This document shows, in pieces, positions 35,532 to 43,056 of a stretch of 64,000 nucleotides of DNA. Under the pieces are notes generated by a model. That model saw only the letters and a program-made list of their open reading frames with translations. It ran no database searches and was not told the DNA's origin. How positions within the stretch are numbered: position 1 is the stretch's first letter; the number at the start of each line of letters is the position of its first letter. Source of the stretch: JANQMY01 sp965228775. Its GTDB lineage: Bacteria > Pseudomonadota > Alphaproteobacteria > JANQMY01. The stretch spans positions 3,658,001 to 3,722,000 of the forward strand of contig OZ245840.1 in NCBI GenBank assembly GCA_965228775.1. Direction: 5' to 3'. Made by a program: the position numbers and the translations under genes.

Positions 35532-35683
35532 CAGGCTGTTGAAAAAGTCATCCGGACCCTTCGAGACGGGCCTATCGGCCCTCCTCAGGGTGAGGAAACC
35601 TAATAAAAGCCTCATGGTGAGGAGGCGCTTTAGCGCCGTCTCGAACCATGGAAAGATAAAGCGATGACTTTTTCAGCAGCCTG
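35532..35683 (+). repeat. MITE-like element, complete copy with 21-bp terminal inverted repeats
   Basis: A 152-base element. The ends are CAGGCTGTTGAAAAAGTCAT(C) at 35532-35552 and its complement at 35663-35683 with a single mismatch. The inside has CCTCCTCAGGGTGAGG-type palindromes and no coding capacity. The size and termini are those of a miniature inverted-repeat element moved in trans by a transposase not present in this window. A second, truncated copy in the opposite direction lies at 36260-36365. Confidence 0.85.
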
Positions 35684-35711
35684 ATAAGACGTCTGACTCC
35701 AGGAGGGGCGT

Positions 35712-36254
35712 ATGAGTGCATTGCTGAGAATTTTTTGTGTTCCGATTGTGATCGCCACGATCATCGTCAACATGTTCGCGCTTGCGGGCTTGCTGCAAGG
35801 ATTTGGTCTGGCGGAGACGGAGTGGCGATCGCCTCTCAGTACGCTGGGCAGCATCTACACGGAGATTGCAGCTTCGGGTTTTTCCGTGGCTAATGTGTTC
35901 GTCACGGGACAGCTTGGGTTTGAATTGCCGGAATGGAGCATGCATGTCTTCGTTCTCTATGCCTCGACAGCGCTGGCGGTCGCGGCGTCCGGGCTAGGCG
36001 TGACCCAACGGCAGACCTTTATGGGCGGCCTGGGCGCGGGAGGTGTTTCGCTGTCTTGGCCGTTGGCGATTTGGGGGTTTGCGACCCAGGCGTTCCGCAG
36101 GCAAACGGTCAGCACGTTTGCGCGTGATCATTCGACGATCTTTTGGCTTTATATGCTGACGGTCGCGGCTGGCTATGGTGGTGCGCGGTACATCAACACC
36201 AACTATCTTCCAGAGCCCGCGGAAGTCGCGTGGCTCAGCATGCTGATCGGCTGA
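35712..36254 (+). CDS. Hypothetical membrane protein bracketed by MITE copies
   Basis: I do not recognise this 180-residue protein. Four hydrophobic segments are visible: about 5-30, 78-100, 104-125 and 140-160. The start is a good one: AGGAGG at 35700-35705 before the ATG at 35712. The gene fills the whole space between two inverted copies of the same short element (35532-35683 and 36260-36365), so the group may have moved as a unit. No conserved catalytic motif is seen. Confidence 0.7.
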   Translation: MSALLRIFCVPIVIATIIVNMFALAGLLQGFGLAETEWRSPLSTLGSIYTEIAASGFSVANVFVTGQLGFELPEWSMHVFVLYASTALAVAASGLGVTQRQTFMGGLGAGGVSLSWPLAIWGFATQAFRRQTVSTFARDHSTIFWLYMLTVAAGYGGARYINTNYLPEPAEVAWLSMLIG

Positions 36255-36259
36255 CGAAA

Positions 36260-36365
36260 GCGCTACATAGCGCCTCCTCACCATGAGGCTTTTATTGGGT
36301 TTCCTCACCCTGAGGAGGGCCGATAGGCCCGTCTCGAAGGGTCCGGATGACTTTTCAGCAGCCTG
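36260..36365 (-). repeat. MITE-like element, truncated inverted copy
   Basis: This 106-base stretch is the reverse complement of most of the element at 35532-35683. It ends with the same terminus (GATGACTTTTCAGCAGCCTG, one T shorter) at 36365 and lacks the other terminus and about 45 bases. Its outer end touches the stop codon of the fusion transporter gene at 36366-36368. Confidence 0.85.
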
Positions 36366-38153
36366 TCAGCCCCAGCGCTCTGCTTTTTCCAGTGCTTTCC
36401 GGAAATGATGCAGGCAAAGCGTCAGACACACCGCGGCCGTAGGATAGAGCACCAGAGCCAGCACGGATATTCCGTAGCGGATGTTTGTGCCACCGCCAAA
36501 GAAGTCGGATACAAATCCGATGACCAGCGGTCCGATGGCATAGGATAGGAAGTTTACGAAGATCAGGTAGAAAGCGATCATTTGTGCACGGAGTTCATTC
36601 GGCGCAACGGCCTGCAAGGCGGATGTGGCCAGACCAGCCGGCATCGCCATGATGAAAGTGATCGGACAAAGCAAAACCAACACCAGCCAAGTGACATCAA
36701 GCAGGGGCATGATGAACGTGAGTGGTGCGATTCCCAAAGCGGCCCAGCGTATCACGCGTAACGTTGCGTCAGGCACGTTGCGTGCCATCATGCGGCTTGC
36801 AAGCCAGCCCGCAAAAACACTGCCTGTAATGCCGAAGAATAACGCGATCAGGCCGTAATAGAGACCTGCGTCTGCCTTGGTCAGGCCGTGCACACGCACC
36901 AGGAACTCGATGTTCCAGGTAAGCAGCCCCCAGCCTATGGTGGCGAGGCATAGAAGCCCCGTAAAATGCAGGAGGAAAAAGGGCCAGCGCTCAGCCATGA
37001 AACCCAGAACTTCGCGCATGGGAACGCCCGCATTGCCGGCATCGTCCGAAAACTCGGAAGAACGGCCCAAGCGCTTGGGTTCCTGAACCGTGAACATTAA
37101 AAGCGCCAAGAACATACCTGGCACACCAACGATAATAAAAAGGGCCTGCCAGCTCTTAAGCTCACCCACCACCGGCAGTGCCAGAGGTGCCGCCTCTAAA
37201 TACTGGATGACCTGTCCGCCGATGATCGACGCCAAAGCGACGCCGACAAAGGGAGCACTTGAAATGATGCCGAGGGCCAATGGCAATCGGTGTTTCGGAA
37301 AGTAATCGCTCAGCATGGACGTGCTTGCGGGGCCAAGGGTGGCCTCGCCCACACCCACGCCAGCACGCAAGAAGGCAAGTTGCCAAAATGTTTTGGCGAA
37401 GCCGCTGAGCGCGGTAACTAGGCTCCAGCTAAATATGCCAATAGCCATGATGAGGCGCCGGCTATGCCGGTCTGCGAAACGTGCCATCGGCAGCGTGACA
37501 AGTGTGTATGATCCGACAAAGACAAGCCCCATGAGGAAACCCATCTGTGCGTCGGTAATGCCCAAATCGCGTTTCAGCGGCCCCACCATCAGCGCAATGA
37601 TCTGCCGGTCGATGATGGAGAATGTGCTCGCCAGCGTCAGAAAGAGCAGCACATACCAGCGATACCAGGGTGCACCTTGGCCGCCTCCCATGGTGAAGCT
37701 GTCATCGTCATCGAACTGCACCAACTCCGGGATATTGAACTGGTCGCGGACCTTTCGGCTGTCCCGGTAGACCTGCCATTCGGCCACGAGCCCGTCGCGG
37801 ATTTTCGCACGCCAAATGGCCGGCCCTTGAAACGCCGCGCCGTTGACATTTTTTTGGCCGGCCTTTTCGAGCATGGTTCGCCCAAAGTCTGAAAGTGAGC
37901 CGTTTGACTCTCCAATCAGGATGATGTCGCTGCCGGAAAAATGAGTTTCAGAGACGTCGATTTGATAATCGGGAAAAAGCTGGAAGTAGCCTTCCCAATT
38001 GCCACGCATTTTGTCCCGTCCTTGGGATCGTCCATCCGCCATGTCCACAAAGACATGGTCTTCCGTCATCAACGATGTAAGGCCGTCGAGGTTGCCGGCA
38101 TTGATCTCGCCGATGAAGGCCTGGGCAACGGCGATCGGGTTCCCGCTGTTCAT
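36366..38153 (-). CDS. NTF2 (SnoaL)-MFS fusion transporter
   Basis: A 595-residue protein with two parts in one frame. Residues about 1-141 are a SnoaL/NTF2-like domain (IAVAQAFIGEINAGNLDGL, then VFVDMADGRSQGRDK and a final AEWQVYRDSRKV strand). An acidic linker (VQFDDDDSF) leads to a full 12-helix MFS transporter from about residue 160 (WYVLLFLTLASTF, IDRQI, ARFADRHSRR loop 2-3), of the Spinster-like type. A lone ATG inside the linker (residue 154) has no ribosome binding site, so a single product is likely. It starts one base after the amidase stop and so is third in an operon. The soluble domain would sit in the cytoplasm and could bind or process the transported compound. No similar fusion is familiar to me. 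Confidence 0.85.
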   Translation of the reverse strand: MNSGNPIAVAQAFIGEINAGNLDGLTSLMTEDHVFVDMADGRSQGRDKMRGNWEGYFQLFPDYQIDVSETHFSGSDIILIGESNGSLSDFGRTMLEKAGQKNVNGAAFQGPAIWRAKIRDGLVAEWQVYRDSRKVRDQFNIPELVQFDDDDSFTMGGGQGAPWYRWYVLLFLTLASTFSIIDRQIIALMVGPLKRDLGITDAQMGFLMGLVFVGSYTLVTLPMARFADRHSRRLIMAIGIFSWSLVTALSGFAKTFWQLAFLRAGVGVGEATLGPASTSMLSDYFPKHRLPLALGIISSAPFVGVALASIIGGQVIQYLEAAPLALPVVGELKSWQALFIIVGVPGMFLALLMFTVQEPKRLGRSSEFSDDAGNAGVPMREVLGFMAERWPFFLLHFTGLLCLATIGWGLLTWNIEFLVRVHGLTKADAGLYYGLIALFFGITGSVFAGWLASRMMARNVPDATLRVIRWAALGIAPLTFIMPLLDVTWLVLVLLCPITFIMAMPAGLATSALQAVAPNELRAQMIAFYLIFVNFLSYAIGPLVIGFVSDFFGGGTNIRYGISVLALVLYPTAAVCLTLCLHHFRKALEKAERWG

Positions 38154-38154
38154 C

Positions 38155-39567
38155 TTAAGCCCCTGCCCAAAGTTGTTCGGTCAGAAGACCAACGCGCGCT
38201 TCAATCGCTTGGGCCGCATCCATGCAGAGATCTTCGCGATACCGCCCGCCCACGAGCTGCACACCAATCGGCAGGCCATTATCCACAAGGACGGGCGCAA
38301 TGGCCGATGGCAATCCCAGCAAGTTGAAGCTTGAGATGTAGAGCAGCGCGTCGAAGACGCCCTTAACCGCCTCGTCGCCCTTCAGATCTTCATTGACCGG
38401 GAAGGGCGGTTGCAAAATGGCCGGACATAAGACGAGAGGATGAGTCGCCAGAAATTCGGTCCATTGGCGTAAGTGTTTGGTGCGGTCTGCCACACCCTCC
38501 ATATAGCTCTTCTGTTCACGGACGGTCGACATGCGGTAATAAGCGCTGACCACTTGTTTCATGTCGTCGCTTGCCACCTGATCGATCATCTCGCCCATCA
38601 TCACATGCATTTCGGTGAAGATGAGGTCTTGGAACAGGGCCATCACCTCCTCCACATTGGGGGGATCTACCTCTTCGATGGCGTAGCCCGCCTCTTCCAA
38701 GTGGTGTGCGGCTTGATCAATCGCCCGAGATACAGCCGGATGGATCGGCCGGCCATAAGTGTTTGTGGTTTTTGCAACGCGAATGGGTTCCGCAGGCTGT
38801 GGGCCCCGCAAAGGTGCAGGAACCCACCAGGGATCGCGCGGGTCGCCCTTTGCCATCACTTCCAAGCTTAAGCGCAGGTCGCGCACTTCCCGGGCGATGG
38901 GGCCTTGCACCGACATTATTTGCATAAGGGGCGGGCGTTCCACGGGTGCGGACGGGTTATAGGCAGGGACCCGGCCCAATGTGGGTTTTATGGTCGTAAC
39001 GCCGTTGCAATAGGCTGGAATGCGCAGGGACCCGCCAATGTCGTTGCCATGGGCCATAGCACCAATCCCGGCGGCTGCCGCTGCGCCGGCACCGCCGGAG
39101 GAACCGCCGCAGGTGACGTCGGCATTCCAAGGATTTTTCGTCATCCCCCTTAAGGGATTGTCCGTAAAAACTCTAAAGGAAAATTCGGGAGTGTTCGTCC
39201 GTCCAATGATGATTGCGCCGGCTTCCCTCAAGCTTTTTGTAAGGGGAGAGTCGTCAGGCGCAATCAGATCGGCAAAAGCAGGAATGCCGTTGGGTGTTGC
39301 TTGCCCCTTCACATCCACATTCTCTTTGATGGTGATGGGCACGCCATGCAGGGGGCCCAGCCCCACATCGCTTGCAGCCACTTGGTCTGCCTGTTTGGCG
39401 GACTTAAGGGCTTCATCTCTGAGATCAACGGTAACCGCATTCAGGTCTTGGTTGACGTCATCCATCCGTTGGATGGCGGCCTCTGTGGCTTCCAAACACG
39501 AGATCTCTTTTGATCGAATGGCGGCGGCAAGGTCGCACGCGCTCCATTGCCAAAGCGGTCTTGTCAT
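38155..39567 (-). CDS. Amidase (amidase signature family)
   Basis: A 470-residue amidase-signature enzyme. The Ser-cisSer-Lys triad is complete: Lys81 (ITIKENVDVKG), Ser156 (CGGSSGGAGA) and Ser180 (DIGGSLRIPA). It hydrolyses a carboxylic amide; the substrate is not evident. I start it at the ATG at 39567, which has GGGAGG seven bases upstream, not at 39591. It lies between a saccharopine-dehydrogenase-like gene (35 bases upstream) and the NTF2-MFS fusion (1 base downstream), an apparent uptake-and-cleavage operon. Confidence 0.92.
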   Translation of the reverse strand: MTRPLWQWSACDLAAAIRSKEISCLEATEAAIQRMDDVNQDLNAVTVDLRDEALKSAKQADQVAASDVGLGPLHGVPITIKENVDVKGQATPNGIPAFADLIAPDDSPLTKSLREAGAIIIGRTNTPEFSFRVFTDNPLRGMTKNPWNADVTCGGSSGGAGAAAAAGIGAMAHGNDIGGSLRIPAYCNGVTTIKPTLGRVPAYNPSAPVERPPLMQIMSVQGPIAREVRDLRLSLEVMAKGDPRDPWWVPAPLRGPQPAEPIRVAKTTNTYGRPIHPAVSRAIDQAAHHLEEAGYAIEEVDPPNVEEVMALFQDLIFTEMHVMMGEMIDQVASDDMKQVVSAYYRMSTVREQKSYMEGVADRTKHLRQWTEFLATHPLVLCPAILQPPFPVNEDLKGDEAVKGVFDALLYISSFNLLGLPSAIAPVLVDNGLPIGVQLVGGRYREDLCMDAAQAIEARVGLLTEQLWAGA

Positions 39568-39602
39568 GCCTGTCCTCCCCATTTCCCCCATTTCATATCG
39601 CT

Positions 39603-40847
39603 CTAGGCCGCCGTTTGTTCTGTTTCTTCCGACAGCACTTCGAATTTGATGCCTGATTTTGCGAGCCGGATTTCCAAGGCTGTGCCGGTCGCCATAACCG
39701 GCGTGAGCACACCGGCTATTTGCGGCGTCTTACGTCCGTCTTTCACGAGACAAAGGGCTGTTTCGGCAAGCATTTTCGAGGTGTCGCCATAGCCTGGATC
39801 GCCGCCCGATATTTGAGTGATCACTTCTTTCCCGCCGCCACGGCCGAGAAATGTGGTCTTGAACATATTGTCCCGCCGTGTTTCCGCATCCGGCCCGTCG
39901 CCGGACGATTTGAGCGACAATAGGAACGATCGCGTCATGCGAAACTGAGCAGCCATGAACAGGCCGCTCATCCCCATGGCACCGGCCGGTAGCAGTGGCA
40001 AATAGGTGCTCGGAATTTCCGCATGATGACCAAAGGTGAAGTCAGGCCCATACCGTTCGTCCGCGGCGGCGGATCGCAAGACGATTTCCACGTCAATGAT
40101 GGGCAGTGGCAAGCCCCAATAGCCTTGATTTGGGCTGCGCCGCAATATCGGTGCCGCCGCCCGCAGCTGCCGCTCGGATCCCACCATAAAGTTTGTGCGC
40201 GCAATGGCACGGCGGGCACGCAAGGGTTCCGAAAAATTCATGAAACCAATCGCTGATGCCCAGGTGCCCCCTGAAATCGAATTGAAAGGATTTGAGAATC
40301 GTCCGGACTTCGACCCGAAAGACGCAAAGCTGTACACTTCGATGGGTCCGTCGTTGGGCAATTGCTCCACCGTCAACCGCGCCCCCAGATCGGCGGGGAT
40401 ACTGTCATAGCCGCAGCAATTGACGATGCGCGCGCCCGTATCCATCGCTTCTTCATTGTAGTCGGTCATCATGTCTTCGACGAAGCTGCCTTCGCCGGTG
40501 AGGTCGATGTAGTCGGTGCCGTTATCGGCGCATGCTTCCACCAGCGGCGCGCCATATTGCTTGTACGGACCAACTGTCGAGATGACGACGCGGGCGGCGC
40601 GTGCCATTTCGTCCAGCTCGGCCGGTAGCTTGGCATCGGCGAGAATCACGTCCACGTCCACGCCGTAGTGCTCGTCCAGATCGTCTTTCAGTTTGTGAAG
40701 CTTGTCGTAGTCGCGGCCTGCAATGGCCCAGGAGAAATCCTGCACCTCTTGGCGTTTGGCGAGCTCTCGTGCCGTCAGTTCTCCGGTAAATCCGGTCGCC
40801 CCAAATAGAACGATATCGTAGTCCCGTATCGGCCCTGTCCCAGCCAT
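39603..40847 (-). CDS. Saccharopine-dehydrogenase-like NAD(P)-binding protein
   Basis: A 414-residue protein with the N-terminal Rossmann motif VLFGATGFTGELTARELA near residues 11-28 and the GYDSIPADLGA segment near 147, as in the trans-acting enoyl reductase / saccharopine dehydrogenase-like group. These reduce C=C or C=N bonds of lipid or other substrates; true saccharopine dehydrogenase activity is unlikely. The start at 40847 follows GGGTGAGCGC. First gene of the run with amidase and the fusion transporter; divergent from arsR. Confidence 0.82.
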   Translation of the reverse strand: MAGTGPIRDYDIVLFGATGFTGELTARELAKRQEVQDFSWAIAGRDYDKLHKLKDDLDEHYGVDVDVILADAKLPAELDEMARAARVVISTVGPYKQYGAPLVEACADNGTDYIDLTGEGSFVEDMMTDYNEEAMDTGARIVNCCGYDSIPADLGARLTVEQLPNDGPIEVYSFASFGSKSGRFSNPFNSISGGTWASAIGFMNFSEPLRARRAIARTNFMVGSERQLRAAAPILRRSPNQGYWGLPLPIIDVEIVLRSAAADERYGPDFTFGHHAEIPSTYLPLLPAGAMGMSGLFMAAQFRMTRSFLLSLKSSGDGPDAETRRDNMFKTTFLGRGGGKEVITQISGGDPGYGDTSKMLAETALCLVKDGRKTPQIAGVLTPVMATGTALEIRLAKSGIKFEVLSEETEQTAA

Positions 40848-40984
40848 GCGCTCACCCTGTGCCCCATAATCTTTTCCCTGCAACAGTAGAGGAAACTGAG
40901 GGTTTTTGAAGAGTTTCTTGCTACGATGTTGCAATCCTTGAGAAGGGCATTGACGTGCTCAATTATATCGATATATCTCGATAT

Positions 40985-41317
40985 ATGGAAAAATATGAAG
41001 CGATTGAGGCTTTGTCAGCACTTTCCCAAGAAACGCGGCTCGATGTGTTCAGGTTGTTGGTGCAAGCGGGCCCAGAGGGGCTGTCGGCAGGTGATATTTC
41101 GTCTCATTTGGGCGTCCGTCAAAACACCATGTCCACCAATCTGGCGATCTTGCAGCGGGCGGGCCTGCTAAAAAGCGAACGCAGGGGGCGGCATGTGCAT
41201 TATTTCGCCGACTTCCAGGGTATGCGGGGTTTGCTGTCATTCTTGATGGAAGATTGTTGTGGCGGTCGGCCGGAGCGCTGCGCGCCCGTTCTTGATGAAA
41301 TCGTTTGTGCGGGGTGA
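40985..41317 (+). CDS. arsR: ArsR-family metalloregulator
   Basis: About 110 residues of winged helix. The recognition helix region is VRQNTMSTNLAILQRAGLL, and the C-terminal cysteines are Cys91, Cys92 and Cys99 (DCCGGRPERC), a placement like that of arsenite sensors whose As(III) site is near the C-terminus instead of in the DNA-binding helix. It should repress its own operon and be released by arsenite. The start at ATG 40985 (MEKYEAIEALSAL) is preferred to ATG 40955. The aquaporin gene follows six bases later. Confidence 0.87.
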   Translation: MEKYEAIEALSALSQETRLDVFRLLVQAGPEGLSAGDISSHLGVRQNTMSTNLAILQRAGLLKSERRGRHVHYFADFQGMRGLLSFLMEDCCGGRPERCAPVLDEIVCAG

Positions 41318-41322
41318 GCTTT

Positions 41323-42021
41323 ATGGGGGAGACGCAGATCACGAACCGGCAACGGTTGGGCGCCGAATTTATCGGGACAGCTCTGTTGCTGGCGACCGTC
41401 GTGGGATCCGGCATTATGGGCGACCGTTTGGCGGATGGGAATGTGGCGGTGGCGCTGCTCGCCAATACGATTGCCACCGGCGCGATCCTCTTTGTTCTGA
41501 TCACAATGCTGGCGCCCATATCCGGGGCGCACTTCAACCCGGCGGTAACGTTCATCTTTACACTGAAGAAAGACTTGTCTGCGTTAATGGCGGGGGCGTA
41601 CGTACTCGCCCAGATCGCGGGGGGGCTTTTCGGTGCATGGATCGCCCACGCCATGTTTGAGGAAGACATTTTGCAGCTATCTCAAAATGTCCGTGCGGGT
41701 CCGGCGCAAGGATTGTCGGAGATCGTTGCCACATTCGGTTTGGTATTCACCATTCTGGCAACATTGAGAGCACGTGCGGAAATGGTGCCGGCGGCAGTGG
41801 GTCTCTACATCACCGCTGCCTATTGGTTTACCGCATCCACGTCATTTGCAAACCCCGCGGTGACCATCGCGCGCAGCTTTACCGACACGTTTTCAGGCAT
41901 CCGTCCGGTGGACAGCCCGGTGTTTATCGCAGCCCAGCTGATCGGCGCGGTCATTGCTCTGTTTGTGTGCAATTGGTTGTTGGTGCATCGAAAAACAGAA
42001 AGCGTCGACGCGCCTGCCTAG
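41323..42021 (+). CDS. aqpS: MIP-family channel, AqpS-like
   Basis: A 232-residue aquaglyceroporin-type channel with six membrane helices and two half-helix motifs, HFNPAVT near residue 67 and FANPAVT near residue 178. Next to an ArsR sensor, this matches the arsR-aqpS arrangement of rhizobia, in which the channel lets arsenite leave down its gradient after reductase action. No arsC or arsH follows here, so the reductase must be elsewhere or the channel moves As(III) directly. Start at ATG 41323. Confidence 0.86.
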   Translation: MGETQITNRQRLGAEFIGTALLLATVVGSGIMGDRLADGNVAVALLANTIATGAILFVLITMLAPISGAHFNPAVTFIFTLKKDLSALMAGAYVLAQIAGGLFGAWIAHAMFEEDILQLSQNVRAGPAQGLSEIVATFGLVFTILATLRARAEMVPAAVGLYITAAYWFTASTSFANPAVTIARSFTDTFSGIRPVDSPVFIAAQLIGAVIALFVCNWLLVHRKTESVDAPA

Positions 42022-42061
42022 TCTTTGGTGACTAAACCATCCCGATCTCGATGACAACGAC

Positions 42062-43051
42062 CTACGAAAAAACCACCATGCAGCGTACTTCGATGCTCCA
42101 GCGGTCGGGCGCATCCGGCAATGTATCGGGATCTTCGAAGGCGCTGTGAAAACTGAAGCTGCACGGTGCAGTGTCGTTGCTGGCGTCCGCCGTGGCACCG
42201 CTTGATTTGGCCATAGGGCCGTTCGAATCCCATTGTTTGATCAGGATGGCTTCGTCTTTGGTCACGGCGGGATAGTAAAACCATTTGTGATCGCTGGAGT
42301 ATTTGGCGAAGTAATTCTCACCAATGCGGTCCTCGTAGTGGATTTCGAACACTACCAGATCCTCCGGAACCACGCTTTGCCCATCGCAAAACGCCATGGG
42401 GTGGGTGGCCACTGGTTCGTCGGCAATGTTGCGCCACACATTGATGATCGCGAACCGTCCGCCTTCTGATAAGGCGCGGTCGACAGCCGCACGATCGATC
42501 AAGCTCTCGCCTGCCGCCAGTGTTTCCCGGTATGTGTCATTGACGCTGGGTGGATTTGCAAGATCGCGTAAGCGCTGGGGGCCGCTGGTCAGCGTGTAGT
42601 CCCCGTGTACCAAATGAGCGGGGCCTTGCACTTCCTGGCCACCCTCAATTTTCTTCTTTTCCTTCTTGCCGCCCGCGGAGCGGACATTGTGGTCGAAGGC
42701 CACGGCGCGGCCACCGGTTGCCGCCTCCACTGCCTGGGCACAATGTCGGTAGTAAGACCGCACGACCCAGTCTTGATCGAAGAAATTCGCGTTTCCGTCA
42801 GTGAGCGGGTGGTCGATTAACTCAAACCCATTCCTTGCAACGGTTCGCCGTTCATCGCCTGCCAAAAGGCGCGCATTGGCGATGGACAGCACATGCGGGG
42901 CGAGGTCTACGCCTTTTGCCGCGCTGTCGCTGCCGGCGGTATCGCGGTGGATCAGCACTTCGCCATTGCGAAACAAAGACGACTTAACGGACGGACTTAG
43001 ATAGTTGAGACGGCCACTTGTCTGTCGCGTTTGGGTAAGTGTCTCGCTCAT
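42062..43051 (-). CDS. CmcJ/NvfI-type oxidoreductase-like protein
   Basis: A 329-residue protein recognised by the HGDYTLTSGPQRLRDL segment, the FAIINVWRN motif and the KWFYYPAVTKDEAILIKQWDS C-terminal part, features of the CmcJ/NvfI/AsaB family found in fungi and in cephamycin biosynthesis. Members are linked to hydroxylation or methoxylation but the mechanism is unsettled. The start at 43051 lies five bases after the deacylase stop, so the two are one operon. The longer upstream extension in the same frame is antisense-like and not protein-like. Confidence 0.78.
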   Translation of the reverse strand: MSETLTQTRQTSGRLNYLSPSVKSSLFRNGEVLIHRDTAGSDSAAKGVDLAPHVLSIANARLLAGDERRTVARNGFELIDHPLTDGNANFFDQDWVVRSYYRHCAQAVEAATGGRAVAFDHNVRSAGGKKEKKKIEGGQEVQGPAHLVHGDYTLTSGPQRLRDLANPPSVNDTYRETLAAGESLIDRAAVDRALSEGGRFAIINVWRNIADEPVATHPMAFCDGQSVVPEDLVVFEIHYEDRIGENYFAKYSSDHKWFYYPAVTKDEAILIKQWDSNGPMAKSSGATADASNDTAPCSFSFHSAFEDPDTLPDAPDRWSIEVRCMVVFS

Positions 43052-43056
43052 GGAGC

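Noticed and set aside
37650..37720. Internal ATG in the acidic linker as a separate MFS gene start
   Set aside because: No ribosome binding site lies before it and the frame is continuous with the NTF2 domain, so a single fused product is more likely.
42019..42037. Small hairpin TAGTC...GACTA as a terminator between convergent aqpS and CmcJ-like genes
   Set aside because: Five base pairs and no U-tract on either side; too weak to call.
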